In this document: in pieces, positions 63,581 to 64,000 of the stretch | How the letters are laid out: each line of letters opens with the position of its first letter | Numbering within the stretch: position 1 is the first letter of the stretch | NCBI RefSeq assembly: GCF_032118995.1 | Contig: NC_092666.1 | Location: 14,520,501-14,584,500 of the forward strand | Direction of reading: 5' to 3' | Length of the DNA: 64,000 bases | DNA from: Asterias amurensis | Lineage: Eukaryota > Echinodermata > Asteroidea > Forcipulatida > Asteriidae | The notes under the pieces: generated by a model | Told to the model about the DNA's origin: nothing | Seen by the model: the letters and a program-made list of their open reading frames with translations, nothing else | Databases searched by the model: none | Made by a program: the position numbers and the translations under genes

Positions 63581-63933
63581 CCCCAACCGTGACACTTCTG
63601 TCCTCAAGCAGACACTTAACTATTGCTTCGTCGTTCGGATGGGACGTAAAGCCGTTGGTCCCATGTGTTGTGTATCGCAGGTAAAAGAACCCAATGCACT
63701 TTTCGAAAAAAGAGAAGGGGTTCGCCCCCTGTGTTCTTGGCTGTGGCTGCTGTATGCGTCGTAGCACCTTGCAAACCCTTAGGTGCCAAATAATTGGGTC
63801 TCAAAATTCATCACTGAAATTACCTATCATTCTGAAAGTTTGTATTATACGTAAACAGCGCCTTGAGTACCTTGTTTGGTAGACACGTGCGCTATATAAG
63901 ACTTCGATATTATGATAATAATTATTATTATTA
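63581..63933 (+). repeat. group A SINE, 5'-truncated
   Basis: Begins at CGTGACACTTCTGTCCTCAA and runs to GTGCGCTATATAAGACTTCG plus (ATT)n. It matches the body of 58629-59033 closely. 63934-64000 shows nothing further. Confidence 0.82.
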
Positions 63934-64000
63934 ATTTTCCACCCATCGTGTAGTTGGTATATTTTTTTATAACAACGCACCACATTAATTTCGCTTTATA

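Overview
This is a 64-kb piece of an animal nuclear genome, most probably an echinoderm and plausibly a sea star. It has compact GT-AG introns, vertebrate-like housekeeping genes, secreted C-type lectins, family-92 glycosyltransferases and a heavy load of tRNA-headed SINEs and short palindromic DNA transposons. The species call is inference. I saw no CRISPR array, rRNA gene, LTR or virus-like element, and no intact transposase or reverse transcriptase.

Layout. (1) 1496-5833 (+): the last six exons of glycerol kinase (GK), ending in a C-terminal membrane-anchor exon. (2) 7637-8347 (-) and 15818-16327 (+): two intronless secreted C-type lectins. (3) 21219-23015 (-) and 31804-33168 (+): a head-to-head pair of intronless-CDS family-92 glycosyltransferases; the first has an 11-residue Q/K repeat tail. 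(4) 37915-48739 (+): PSMC4/Rpt3, a 26S proteasome ATPase, in ten exons. (5) 50424-55608 (+): ETFB, electron-transfer flavoprotein beta subunit, in six exons. (6) 57624-63285 (-): DRC12/CCDC153, a nexin-dynein regulatory complex coiled-coil protein, in six exons. PSMC4, ETFB and DRC12 reconstruct to about 419, 254 and 201 aa with every splice phase consistent. The genes do not form one pathway: energy metabolism, proteolysis, cilia, lectin recognition and glycosylation lie side by side.

Most of the remaining DNA is repeats. I use these working labels. TTAA-A: TIR AGGCACTGGACACTATTGG, with variant A2 AGGGAAGGTACACGTTTGG. TTAA-B: AGCCATTGGACACTTTCGG. TTAA-C: AGGATTTGGGTAC, foldback. TTAA-D: AGTCACCTGGAA. 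TTAA-E: AGGGTGGCTGCAGTG. TTAA-F: AGGAACATT. All of these are bounded by TTAA. Further families: P (CAATTTCACAAAGAG), Q (GGGTGCGTTCGATTAGC), R (GTTTAAAC-containing), S (TTGGCTCTRAAAAGA), T (GGGCCYAATTTCATAGAGC), U (AACACGTTGC), V (GTGGCAGCAGAC). There are three SINE groups with pol III A and B boxes, plus small LINE 3' fragments. Elements are repeatedly nested, which gives a relative chronology.

The most notable points are: a 63-bp palindromic element with a perfect 9-bp duplication in ETFB intron 1; a 1.18-kb hAT-like element with a perfect 8-bp duplication and a TTAA element nested in it; two TTAA families sharing one TTAA; and transposon sequence lying close to host splice sites.
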